DNA of 64,000 nt from Kiritimatiellota bacterium B12222 (GCA_029719485.1 CP120722.1:868001-932000), one strand, 5' to 3'. Counted from the first letter of the stretch, positions 16,389-23,876 are shown. Notes: generated by a model from the letters alone, not told the origin. Program-made: numbers and translations.

Positions 16389-17816
16389 ATGGAATACTTT
16401 ATCAAAAACGCGGGTCTCAGTGACATTCGAATGCACGCTGCAAATGAGCGTGGGCAGTTACCTATTAACTACGTCGACACAACGGGATACCATTTATATA
16501 TAGGCTTTTCTCTTAAAAAGCAGATTTCGGCTTCTGAAGATCATACTGCAGGTAAAAAGTACATTACTTTTCTGAACCGTTTGGTCGCGGTATCCCAAGG
16601 TCTTCAGGCTCAACATGGAGCTGTTTTATTAGAAGTGCAAAGTGATAAGATTCACTTCCTTTTCCCTGGGAGCACAGAACGTTCTGGTTCGGTACTTGAG
16701 TTCTGTCGTGGGGTTCAGGCTTCTGTAGATGCGTTTCCATTGTACATGAATGAGAATTTGAACTCGATGCGGTATGCAGCGACACATGGTCGTTCAATTC
16801 TTATTTCTACAGGTATGAATCCAGATGACTCGACTGTATCTTTAGGGCCTGCCGCTAACGATCCTGCTAAAAAATTATTAGATGTCGAATCTGGACATTT
16901 ATATTATAGAGTAAATCCAGATGGTGCAAAATGGCAAAAAGAGAACCTTAGATCAGTCACCAGAATTGCAAACAAAGAAGGTGCTCTGCTGGAATCTTTA
17001 GCTGCAAATGAGCAAGAACCGCTTGATTTTGAAATACGTTCAGCCTTAGAATTACCTTCAGCTTCTGTTGATAACCCTTATGTCATGCAAGGATTTTATT
17101 TCAGGTCTGATCTCGATGGATTTACGGCAAGGGTCAAAGAATCTTTCAAAGATGAAAGCGGTAAGATGGTAGAGCGCTTGGTCTCTGATTTTGTGGAAAT
17201 CATGCATTATGCAGAATCATATCTTCATATGGGGTCGCGATTGTATAAGGTCGCAAAATTACCTTGGTCTGGAGATTGTGCAAATTTGCTTATCAAAGCT
17301 GAAGAATCTTACTCGCTAAGTCGGAAAACTGTACCACCCATTTCATCAAGGGACTGGTTTGAATTACGTGATAAGCAAAATGACAGGTCTGGCTATTTAT
17401 GGAAAAGTTATATGGGTGAGGCAGGCTGGCTTGTTAGTATCGCTGGTGGTGGACCAAACACCGAACAGGGGGGAAATGGGGCGCTACTGATCGCAGATAT
17501 TCAAACCACTGAACGTCCATTTCGAATCGCTGCTGGATGGGGAGCTGAAAGGAGTCTGAATGCTCAAGCTGCAAAGCGGGTATTAACCAATGATACAGTG
17601 TTGCAATACACAGACTATTTAGCCTTGGACAAATACTATAAAAGACAATTTTCAGTTTGCTCAGAAAACTCCAGTTACTACAGGGCTAAGTATCCTATAA
17701 TCTCTTACAAAGTGCCTCCTCATGCAAAAGCGATTCCAACATCAATTACTACGTCGAATGTGTATACCCCCCGACCAGCATCTTCGTATGACACCACAAA
17801 GAAAAAAACTTTCTGA
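16389..17816 (+). CDS. pycC: Pycsar-like class III nucleotide cyclase
   Basis: A 475-residue protein whose first 165 residues follow a class III cyclase fold: LYIGFSL (36-42), a helical stretch, LLEVQSDKIHFLFPG (80-94), then the RYAATHGRSILIS strand and DDSTVSLGPAANDPAKKLL (146-164), equivalent to the D-x-SLG-x-xAN segment of Pycsar cyclases. D86 could be a metal ligand, but the usual first metal Asp at the start of the domain is not evident. The remaining 300 residues are not recognised. Pycsar cyclases make cCMP or cUMP on phage infection, and the PycTM-like gene two genes downstream supports the call. The nucleotide product cannot be deduced. Its end overlaps the next gene by 29 bases. Confidence 0.8.
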   Translation: MEYFIKNAGLSDIRMHAANERGQLPINYVDTTGYHLYIGFSLKKQISASEDHTAGKKYITFLNRLVAVSQGLQAQHGAVLLEVQSDKIHFLFPGSTERSGSVLEFCRGVQASVDAFPLYMNENLNSMRYAATHGRSILISTGMNPDDSTVSLGPAANDPAKKLLDVESGHLYYRVNPDGAKWQKENLRSVTRIANKEGALLESLAANEQEPLDFEIRSALELPSASVDNPYVMQGFYFRSDLDGFTARVKESFKDESGKMVERLVSDFVEIMHYAESYLHMGSRLYKVAKLPWSGDCANLLIKAEESYSLSRKTVPPISSRDWFELRDKQNDRSGYLWKSYMGEAGWLVSIAGGGPNTEQGGNGALLIADIQTTERPFRIAAGWGAERSLNAQAAKRVLTNDTVLQYTDYLALDKYYKRQFSVCSENSSYYRAKYPIISYKVPPHAKAIPTSITTSNVYTPRPASSYDTTKKKTF

Positions 17817-18279
17817 GTTCACTTCACAAATTATCGGCTCATTAACTGGAAAAGTTTGCAAATATAGTATGAATCAGAGCATTGTGATCCATGGTCGGTT
17901 ACCTGTCATGGGGACATTGGCTGAGATTTGGATTGATTGTTCGATTAGCTGGAGGCAATACCCGCCTTCTGTTTATTGTTTCGAACCTTGGATACGTGAA
18001 GACATTGATTGGCATGTGTATTCATGGTTAGAATTTTGCTGGGTGCATGATGAAGAGTGGAAGAAATATCACGAAGTATTTAATCCTACTCCCCAAACTT
18101 CATCCGTATACTTGATGAAAAACGTCGAGCATCTTTTGCAATGTCACAGATTGGGTTATATCCACGATATTGATACATGGCAAAAAGAGTGGGGGCAATA
18201 TGAACATGGCGATAAGGCGATTCCAAAACTTAGGAGGACGTATGCCGAATTCAGAAGAAGAGCAAAAAGCGTTGCTTGA
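17788..18279 (+). CDS. Putative E2/UBC-like protein in Pycsar operon
   Basis: A 163-residue protein from the ATG at 17788 (no strong ribosome site; a longer frame to 17722 exists). The middle reads IHGRLPVMGTLAEIWIDCSI, WRQYPPSVYCFEPWI, DWHVYSW and LEFCWVHDEEWKKY. This matches the E2 (UBC) order YP-x-PP / H-x-N-like / C / W, with candidate catalytic Cys84, His76 and Trp91. Prokaryotic E2-like proteins in type II CBASS act on the signalling enzyme. No E1 or JAB gene is present. It overlaps both the cyclase and effector genes, so all three are probably translated together. The fold call is a pattern match and needs structure prediction. Confidence 0.5.
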   Translation: MTPQRKKLSEFTSQIIGSLTGKVCKYSMNQSIVIHGRLPVMGTLAEIWIDCSISWRQYPPSVYCFEPWIREDIDWHVYSWLEFCWVHDEEWKKYHEVFNPTPQTSSVYLMKNVEHLLQCHRLGYIHDIDTWQKEWGQYEHGDKAIPKLRRTYAEFRRRAKSVA

Positions 18280-18790
18280 ACATTTTCGGTTTGGGCTTAA
18301 TAACTCTCAAGAGACAATCCGTGCGCTAGATGCAAAAGCAGGTGTAATCTCTGCTTTCACGTTTTTGATTTTGACTGGATGGTTAGGTGTGGTCAAATTT
18401 TTCATCGAAGAAAACTTGCTTGTAGGAGTTGATATAAACTTATCCACCTTTTTTATAGCAGTATTTTTCATAGGAATATTTTTTTCTGGCGTTAGCTCAA
18501 TGATTTTCTTGGTCTGGTCTGCCAAAGGAAGAGATAAAGACAAAGATACCTTTTATGCTCTTTTTCCCTATTATTTACGTGGCCAAAGGGAAATAGCCAA
18601 GAAGACATTTTACGATGAAGGGTTATTCAAAACGGAGGCCCAGCTAAATGAGTTTAGAGACCAACTCGTCATTTTGGGCAGTATTTTAGAAAAGAAAATC
18701 AGGTGCGGGCATTACGCATGCATAGCCTTGCTTGTTCAGTTGGGCTGTCTTGTTTTATTCCTAGTGGGGTTAATTCTGTTGAGGTTGTAG
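18242..18790 (+). CDS. pycTM: PycTM-like membrane effector
   Basis: A 182-residue membrane protein. Residues 18-32 (LNNSQETIRALDAKAG) carry the S/A-x-D-x-KA signature of PycTM/DUF5706 proteins at the start of the first helix. Three hydrophobic segments are visible at about 34-55, 68-92 and 158-181, with a charged cytoplasmic part of about 65 residues between the second and third. In Pycsar systems such proteins respond to cCMP or cUMP by disrupting the membrane and causing abortive infection. The ATG at 18242 is chosen because AGGAGG lies four bases upstream. It overlaps the E2-like gene by 38 bases and is the last gene before the flanking repeat. Confidence 0.85.
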   Translation: MPNSEEEQKALLEHFRFGLNNSQETIRALDAKAGVISAFTFLILTGWLGVVKFFIEENLLVGVDINLSTFFIAVFFIGIFFSGVSSMIFLVWSAKGRDKDKDTFYALFPYYLRGQREIAKKTFYDEGLFKTEAQLNEFRDQLVILGSILEKKIRCGHYACIALLVQLGCLVLFLVGLILLRL

Positions 18791-18854
18791 AAAACGAGTT
18801 ATCTAAAAAAATTGGCTGATCTGTTTATTCAGGTAATGAAACAGACCCTTCATT

Positions 18855-18889
18855 CGATTCAAAATCCCCATACTCGAAGTGTCGAATCG
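18855..18889. repeat. Flanking repeat, copy 2
   Basis: A 35-base partner of 14038-14071 in direct orientation. Both share CGATTCAAAATCCCCA, a CGAAGT core and the terminal TCGAATCGTC, with a few differences in the centre. The pair brackets about 4.8 kb of defence genes. Confidence 0.7.
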
Positions 18890-18918
18890 TCCGCCGAATC
18901 GTCCGCCGAATCATCCGC
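18883..18918. repeat. Three 12-base tandem repeats
   Basis: CGAATCGTCCGC occurs twice in tandem, followed by CGAATCATCCGC. The first unit overlaps the end of the flanking repeat, so the array looks like an expansion of that repeat's right end. Confidence 0.8.
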
Positions 18919-19002
18919 TTAGAAAAAAGACCTGAAAACGTCGAAATCAGGAAATCCTTCCCCCAAATTTCCCCAAACCTCGAAATTCTTAGGCAATAGG
19001 GC

Positions 19003-19038
19003 AAAAAAAATCCTAACTTCTCGGAAGAAATTAGGATT
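19003..19038 (-). terminator. Rho-independent terminator behind tRNA fragment
   Basis: On the minus strand a stem containing AATCCTAA / TTAGGATT, extended by a further four pairs after one mismatch, is followed by eight T. It starts eight bases past the CCA of the tRNA-Met fragment and looks like the native terminator of that tRNA. Confidence 0.75.
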
Positions 19039-19045
19039 TTTAATT

Positions 19046-19090
19046 TGGTAGCGGGAGTAGGATTTGAACCTACGACCTTCAGGTTATGAG
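19046..19090 (-). pseudogene. 3' fragment of tRNA-Met (CAT), probable att remnant
   Basis: The 45 bases run from the first base of the anticodon loop (CTCATAA) through CCTGA, a perfect T-arm GTAGG-TTCAAAT-CCTAC, TCCCGCT and the encoded ACCA. The five bases before the loop (TTAAA) cannot pair with CCTGA, so there is no 5' half. Such 3'-half duplications are the usual footprint of tyrosine-recombinase elements that integrate in tRNA genes. Confidence 0.85.
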
Positions 19091-19091
19091 T

Positions 19092-19325
19092 TTAAGTTTT
19101 TGATTTTTTCTTCAGATATTTTGTTCTCGCAACCCTCCCCAAACACTTCCTACAAGCATACCTCCTTTGACTACTTCCCTTGACTGTAGGAGGGAATTCT
19201 GTCAGTTTTAAGTCCTTCTGGCATTTAGGACAATGCTTAAAACCTTTTGGTAAAACCCTCTTAAGCTCTTCAAATACATATGGTTGCGGTAAATTCAGGT
19301 CAATGTCCCCGAAAGTGGTATCCAT
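19092..19325 (-). CDS. Small zinc-finger protein at island edge
   Basis: A 77-residue protein with CPKC (near 33-36) and CRKC (near 60-63) and a basic tail ending KYLKKKSKT, a two-knuckle zinc-binding layout seen in small phage proteins. The ATG at 19325 is preferred because the longer frame runs antisense through comM and has no family-like sequence. The stop codon lies one base from the tRNA-Met fragment, and the start lies at the junction with truncated comM. The promoter region may therefore have been lost or replaced. Function unknown; it could be a remnant of a second element. Confidence 0.5.
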   Translation of the reverse strand: MDTTFGDIDLNLPQPYVFEELKRVLPKGFKHCPKCQKDLKLTEFPPTVKGSSQRRYACRKCLGRVARTKYLKKKSKT

Positions 19326-19807
19326 ACCCTTGTGGATATTATGGGGATCCGAAGAAAGATTGTCACTGTACGCCTCCTCAGATTCAGCGTTACCGTAATC
19401 GGGTGAGCGGGCCGCTGTTGGACCGGATTGATATTCAGATTGATGTGCCCGCAGTTCGTTATGAAGATCTGACTTCATTGGAGAAAGGGGAGCCTTCTGC
19501 TGAAATTAGAAGTCGGGTTATTCGTGCTCGTAAAATACAAGAGCAACGGTTTGCTGATCATCCCCGCATCCATTGCAATGCGAATATGGGGACCAAAGAG
19601 CTCAACGAAGTTTGTCGGCTCGATGAGCAAGGGCATCAAATGCTACGCATGGCGATGGACGAGTTAAACCTCTCTGCCCGAGCCTACGATCGTATTCTCA
19701 AGGTCTCCAGAACGTTGGCTGACTTGGATAGTGCCGAAGATATTCAGCCACAGCATTTGGCCGAAGCCATCCAGTACCGCAGTCTTGACCGGCAGGGCTG
19801 GACCTGA
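19322..19807 (+). pseudogene. comM: comM (Mg-chelatase family) lacking its 5' part
   Basis: Only the last 160 or so codons of a normally about 500-codon gene are present. The sequence PCGYYGDPKKDCHCTPPQIQ, followed by RVSGPLLDRIDI and the C-terminal SARAYDRILKVSRTLADLD, is typical of ComM/YifB, the AAA+ helicase that aids branch migration during natural transformation. The Walker motifs and N-terminal domain are missing. Homology begins at about 19322, where ComM normally has N-P-C-P-C-G and this copy has Y-P-Y-P-C-G. The break coincides with the start of the small zinc-finger gene, so island insertion or a deletion probably removed the 5' part. comM is a known island insertion site in Acinetobacter. 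Confidence 0.85.
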
Positions 19808-19898
19808 CGCAGAGGCGTACCTGTAGAGTATGTCAATGGCTGGAAAGATCTTTGTGAGGCTTTCTTTCTGTTTTTATGATGGATCATGTGAGTCACTA

Positions 19899-19928
19899 CG
19901 GTGCCAGTTCTTAATGGAACTGGCACCG
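19899..19928. terminator. Perfect 12-bp hairpin between convergent genes
   Basis: The arms CGGTGCCAGTTC and GAACTGGCACCG pair perfectly around TTAATG. It lies between the end of the comM fragment and the end of the HAD gene, so it may terminate one or both. No T-run follows on either strand, so termination is not certain. Confidence 0.45.
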
Positions 19929-20005
19929 AGTGAAAGCATGTCTTGTCGGTAGTAGTGATGCTCATGCCGTGAACATGAGGCGTTACCACCGTTGAAAGGG
20001 TGAGC

Positions 20006-20875
20006 TCAATGATGAACCAATTCTATGAGTTCACTCTCGCCAGCGGCGGGAAGAAAATCCGCATGGTGATCCGGCATGGCCTTCACGTCTTTGATGAGAC
20101 TCGCCACATTGGGAATGACCATTCCTGGTTTATAGGCAAATTGGGGCAGGTCTTCTTCTTTGGTTCCTCCTGAAAGAACCAATACAGACTGCATTCCCAT
20201 TTGTACGGCACCGATGATGTCGGTCTCCATGGTGTCACCAATCATGCAGATCTGATCCATGCGCAATTTGAGTGCGCGACGGGCCTCCCTGAAGATAATG
20301 GGGTTTGGTTTACCAATATGAAAAGCTTGTTTGCCGGTGGCCTGTTCTATGAGGGCTACAATCGCTCCACAACCGGCACGAATACCGTCGGAGGTGGGGC
20401 AAGAGGGGTCGGGATTGGTGGAAATGAGTTTGGAGCCACGGTGAACAAACTGGACGGCTTTATCGATCATTTCCATATTTGCGGTACGACCTTCACCAAT
20501 CACCACGTATTCAGGTGTGTGGTCGTCAATGGCGAAACCGTTACGGTAGAGGGCCTGTTGGAGGCCGCTCTCTCCAATGAAATACACGCTGCGGTGAGTG
20601 GTTTGTGAGGCGAGAAAACGTGCAGTGGCAATTGCACAAGTGAAGATGTGTGTTTCATCGACATGAATGTTCAAGTAGCGAAGTTTTTTCTGAATATCTC
20701 GTCGGTTCCGCTGACTATTATTGGTGAGGAAGGAGAATGGAATATTTTTCTTTTTCAGGAGTTCAATGAACTCGATGGCGCCAGGAATTACATCATTGGA
20801 TTTGTAAATGACTCCATCCATATCTATGAGGAAGCCACGAATGGCTTTAAAATCAAAATCAAAAGTTTCAAACAT
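20006..20875 (-). CDS. HAD-IIA family phosphatase (NagD-like)
   Basis: A 289-residue haloacid dehalogenase-type hydrolase. FLIDMDGVIY (motif I with nucleophile and acid Asp), FLTNNSQRNRRD (motif II), HIGKPNP (Lys, motif III) and MIGDTMETDIIGA (motif IV) are all present in the order of the NagD/p-nitrophenyl phosphatase group with a C2-type cap. Probable substrates are sugar phosphates or nucleoside monophosphates; the exact one cannot be told. The start at 20875 (MFETFDFDFK) is preferred to a frame beginning at 20941, because the extra residues look non-coding. It is likely part of the core chromosome beyond the island edge. Confidence 0.9.
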   Translation of the reverse strand: MFETFDFDFKAIRGFLIDMDGVIYKSNDVIPGAIEFIELLKKKNIPFSFLTNNSQRNRRDIQKKLRYLNIHVDETHIFTCAIATARFLASQTTHRSVYFIGESGLQQALYRNGFAIDDHTPEYVVIGEGRTANMEMIDKAVQFVHRGSKLISTNPDPSCPTSDGIRAGCGAIVALIEQATGKQAFHIGKPNPIIFREARRALKLRMDQICMIGDTMETDIIGAVQMGMQSVLVLSGGTKEEDLPQFAYKPGMVIPNVASLIKDVKAMPDHHADFLPAAGESELIELVHH

Positions 20876-21060
20876 GTTACGGCCTATCTGGTTGTTGTTA
20901 AAGGATTGCTTAAACCTTACGTCATGTCTGAAATAGTACAAAATAATACTAAAGAATAATAGGGTTATGTGATTTAGTATAATTTTGCAGACTAAAAAAT
21001 AATTATTTTATTAACACTAGGGTCAAATTGCGAATAGAAAAAACTATTTGGAGGGAGATG

Positions 21061-21200
21061 GGGAGAAATAGATGTTGTCGAAGCAGGAATCAAGGTACCC
21101 ATAATGAAATAATGCAACAGGTGAATAATTGGGAGAAATAGATGTTGTTGAAGCAGGAATCAAGGTACCTATAATATAATAATGCAACAGGTGAATAATT
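21061..21200. repeat. 70-bp tandem duplication
   Basis: Two units of 70 bases (21061-21130 and 21131-21200) begin GGGAGAAATAGATGTTGT and differ at only a few positions. They lie directly upstream of the REP-associated transposase gene and could be part of its mobile unit or leader. No other copy was noticed in the window. Confidence 0.85.
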
Positions 21201-21246
21201 ATATCATGAGCTTGAGTTTTTGGGGGTGTGTGGGGTAGGGTTGGGT

Positions 21247-22437
21247 ATGAAATCGGAGAGCAACTCACAGATACCTGTGTCACGGCGTCATTGGGAGAGG
21301 ATGGGGACTGTGTGGGCGGGTGCAGGGGAGAGACGCAAGCGGGGCTTGAGGATATTACCAAAGGATAAGGGATATTTTGTGCATGTGACCAGTCGTACCA
21401 CGGGTCAGGTGTTTATGTTTGGGGATCAGGAGAAACGGGTGTTTGTGCGCATGATGCGACAGTGGGCTTCGTTTTCGGGTTTGTCGGTAATTACACATTG
21501 TTTGATGGATAACCATTTTCATGTGATGCTGTGTGTGCCTGCTAAGATTTCTTTAAATCATCAGGGAGTTTTAAAAAAATTGGAGGGCGTTTGGCCCGAA
21601 GAAAAAGTGGTGGCTTGGGAATCGTTTTATCAAAAACAAGTTTTGGCTACCCGTGAGGCAATGGATGCGGCAGTGGGAAATCGAATGGCAAATTTACCTG
21701 AGTTTATGCGGGTGCTGAAACAGGCCTTTACCCGTTGGTATAATGGAAAGCATCAACGCGCTGGCACCTTGTGGGATTCGCGTTATCGTTCCGTAGTGGT
21801 AGAGGGATCACCGTTGGCGTTGATGTCTGTGGCTGCGTATATTGATTTAAATCCTATGCGGGCGGGAATGGTGGAGGACCCGATGGCTTATGCCTGGAGT
21901 GGGTATGGCGCCGCCATGGGTGGGGATAAAGCGGCGAGGTGGGGCTTGGAGGCTTTGGTGCGTTTGTCGCGGGGGCATCAGCCAGATGCGGCGTTGAAGG
22001 TTCGACGTAAGCAGGTGGCGAATAATGTCGATTCCCGGTGGGAAATCAGAAAAACTTTGGCGAAGGAACATGCGCAACGAGCGGTGCCGAAACATTGGAA
22101 AGAGGTGCAGGCGGCTTATCGTATTTGGCTTGTAAATAAAGGAAGCTCTCTGGAGGATGTGTGTCGCGTGAAAGAAACTTTTCGAAATCGAAAGGGCTTA
22201 GATCCGGTGCAGGTCTTGGCGGAATATGAACGGCAGGGGATGGTGCCGGTTATGGATCTGTTGCAGTGTCGGGTACGTGCGTTCACACGTGGAGTGGCTT
22301 TGGGTGCACCCGGGTACCTCGAGGAATTAATGGGGCAATATCGGAGTTGCTTTGGGGCAAAGCGGAGCTCGGCACCGCGTCGGGTGAAAGGCGCTTTTGG
22401 TGTGAAGGTATGGGGTAGTTTGCGACAGGTGGATTGA
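21247..22437 (+). CDS. REP-associated tyrosine transposase (Y1/HUH family)
   Basis: A 396-residue transposase of the IS200-like/RAYT group. An N-terminal GYFVHVTSRTTGQVFMFG block is followed by the HUH motif in MDNHFHVML, and then FTRWYNGKHQRAGTLWDSRY, with the catalytic Tyr expected here. The C-terminal 170 residues are an extension typical of the longer type found in Verrucomicrobiota and Planctomycetota. Such enzymes nick single-stranded DNA at REP palindromes. The ATG at 21247 is chosen; the frame is open to a TTG at 21220. The 70-bp tandem repeat upstream may be its substrate or a neighbour. The gene appears intact. Confidence 0.88.
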   Translation: MKSESNSQIPVSRRHWERMGTVWAGAGERRKRGLRILPKDKGYFVHVTSRTTGQVFMFGDQEKRVFVRMMRQWASFSGLSVITHCLMDNHFHVMLCVPAKISLNHQGVLKKLEGVWPEEKVVAWESFYQKQVLATREAMDAAVGNRMANLPEFMRVLKQAFTRWYNGKHQRAGTLWDSRYRSVVVEGSPLALMSVAAYIDLNPMRAGMVEDPMAYAWSGYGAAMGGDKAARWGLEALVRLSRGHQPDAALKVRRKQVANNVDSRWEIRKTLAKEHAQRAVPKHWKEVQAAYRIWLVNKGSSLEDVCRVKETFRNRKGLDPVQVLAEYERQGMVPVMDLLQCRVRAFTRGVALGAPGYLEELMGQYRSCFGAKRSSAPRRVKGAFGVKVWGSLRQVD

Positions 22438-22489
22438 ACTTGATGGACCATCTTTATCCGGAACCCCGGGAGAGTTCCTTTCCGCTGGA

Positions 22490-23395
22490 TCAGTTGTCCA
22501 GTTGGCAGGGCACATGCAGAGGAACGTTTAGCTCGAAGGCGCTGGGGTAGGTTCCGTTGTCATGGATGCGACGGCGTATATGGAGTTCGGAACTGCCCTC
22601 GGTAAAATCCATGACGATAGAACCCGAAGCGCCAGTCCAGTATGCATGACTGACGGAGGCAATATTGATAAAGGTTGTATTGCCTTTCCGGGTGATTTTT
22701 TCGGCGGTGTAAGGACTGTGATGTTCGTGTCCACACAACCAAAGGTCGATGGGATATTTCTCAAGTATCTCTTTAATACGATCCCCTTGATCCAAACAAT
22801 ATGGAGCATCATCTGACTTGCGTACGGTGTTGGGTACGAGCTGGTGTGAACATACGATTAAAACGTTGTCGCGGTATTTTTCCAGTTGAGCTTCCAGCCA
22901 GTCGCAGGATGCGTCGGTCCATTGTCCGCTCCGTGAATCCTCCATATCCGACATGAAAAAGAAGGTCAGGTTGCCATCTGTTTTGACATATGGATCGGTG
23001 GAACGAATCAGAGTTTGGTACTGTTCGATATTGCCATTGTAATACTCATGATTTCCCGCCAATTCGTAAAAGGCGGGGATCTGACTATCATCGCGTCGTT
23101 GAATATATTTTTTCAGATCGTCGGCATATCCATTCTGTGTAAGGTCACCCAGAACCAGTCCATAGTCGATAGATGGGACGTTGTTATCCAAATCCGCCAG
23201 CGCCTGTTCAAGCCAATAGAGGCCATCCTGTCCATCGTCTACTTTTCCAATATGAATGTCTGACATCGCTATGACGCGTCGGGTGCGGGCCGTCTTTGTA
23301 TTTTCGCTGCCCAGAGCGGCGGAGGCCACCAGACCGATTACACCCAGGCCTACCTTTTCGATAAATTCTCTACGGGATATCCATGTACGATTCAT
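22490..23395 (-). CDS. Tat-exported metallophosphoesterase
   Basis: A 301-residue calcineurin-like phosphoesterase. The N-terminus SRREFIEKVGLGVIGLVASA is a twin-arginine signal, so it is exported folded. The metal site is complete: MSDIHIG (42-48), LVLGDLTQNG, ELAGNHEYY, IVCSHQ and LCGHEHHS. The substrate (nucleotide, phosphodiester or phosphoprotein) is not evident. It may remain attached to the inner membrane if the signal is not cleaved. The gene diverges from a small plus-strand open frame at 23404 and converges on the transposase gene. No operon partner. Confidence 0.9.
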   Translation of the reverse strand: MNRTWISRREFIEKVGLGVIGLVASAALGSENTKTARTRRVIAMSDIHIGKVDDGQDGLYWLEQALADLDNNVPSIDYGLVLGDLTQNGYADDLKKYIQRRDDSQIPAFYELAGNHEYYNGNIEQYQTLIRSTDPYVKTDGNLTFFFMSDMEDSRSGQWTDASCDWLEAQLEKYRDNVLIVCSHQLVPNTVRKSDDAPYCLDQGDRIKEILEKYPIDLWLCGHEHHSPYTAEKITRKGNTTFINIASVSHAYWTGASGSIVMDFTEGSSELHIRRRIHDNGTYPSAFELNVPLHVPCQLDN

Positions 23396-23403
23396 TCGCG
23401 ATG

Positions 23404-23781
23404 CTTCTCTTTATAGGCTTTTTTTGTTCAAGTTCTCTCCGAGGTGGTGAGAGTCCAAGAAACAACTGCGGTGGTGAGGGCAATCAGACCAATATATGGA
23501 TGAGGGTTCATAAATCGTTGAGAGCCAATGAGGGTTTCGAAATTGTGAGGGTAGGGAAATTTGAAATGATGGTAAAGGATGGAGGGTCAGATGTCAAACT
23601 GAGGTTAGGGTCTCCTTTTGGTGAAATTCAACTTTATTATCGGGGCTTTCGAAGCTTCAGAAACGAGGGCATGACGTGGTCAGCAGGATGTAGTATTTCT
23701 ATTCGTATATTTACTGCTGAAACGGGGAGAGGGAGGATTTTTCTTTCTGAAGAAATATACGCTTTTAAAAAGAACCTATGA
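23404..23781 (+). CDS. Possible small lipoprotein
   Basis: A 125-residue open frame. MLLFIGFFCSSS at the start could be a short signal with lipid-modified Cys, and the remaining residues (INIWMRVHKS region, then GEIQLYYRGFRSF and IFLSEEIYAFKKNL) look protein-like but match nothing that I recognise. No good ribosome site is seen, and the start nearly abuts the divergent phosphoesterase gene. It may also be non-coding, hence the low confidence. Confidence 0.35.
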   Translation, partial: LLFIGFFCSSSLRGGESPRNNCGGEGNQTNIWMRVHKSLRANEGFEIVRVGKFEMMVKDGGSDVKLRLGSPFGEIQLYYRGFRSFRNEGMTWSAGCSISIRIFTAETGRGRIFLSEEIYAFKKNL

Positions 23782-23822
23782 GGAGATTTGAGCACAACCT
23801 GAATAGCCTGGTGCAATTAATG

Positions 23823-23876
23823 ACAACTTAATTGTTATAATTATTTGACATGATTATTGTCAATAAGTTAAGTTGT
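23823..23876. promoter_or_regulatory. Nested palindromes upstream of membrane-protein pair
   Basis: Outer arms ACAACTTAA (23823-23831) and TTAAGTTGT (23868-23876) enclose inner arms TTGACA (23845-23850) and TGTCAA (23858-23863). The structure ends 19 bases before the start at 23896. It could be a regulator site, a leader hairpin or a remnant of a small mobile repeat. Confidence 0.6.

Larger units (their letters stand above)
18791..19002. other. Intergenic with repeats, no gene
   Basis: This stretch between the effector gene and the tRNA fragment holds the second flanking repeat and a 12-base tandem repeat, described separately. No coding sequence is supported. Confidence 0.6.

Noticed and set aside
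19046..19090. Complete tRNA gene
   Set aside because: No acceptor, D-arm or anticodon-stem 5' half precedes it, so it is only a 3' fragment.
19326..19478. Longer N-terminus of the minus-strand zinc-finger gene
   Set aside because: This part is antisense to comM and has no zinc-finger or family-like residues.
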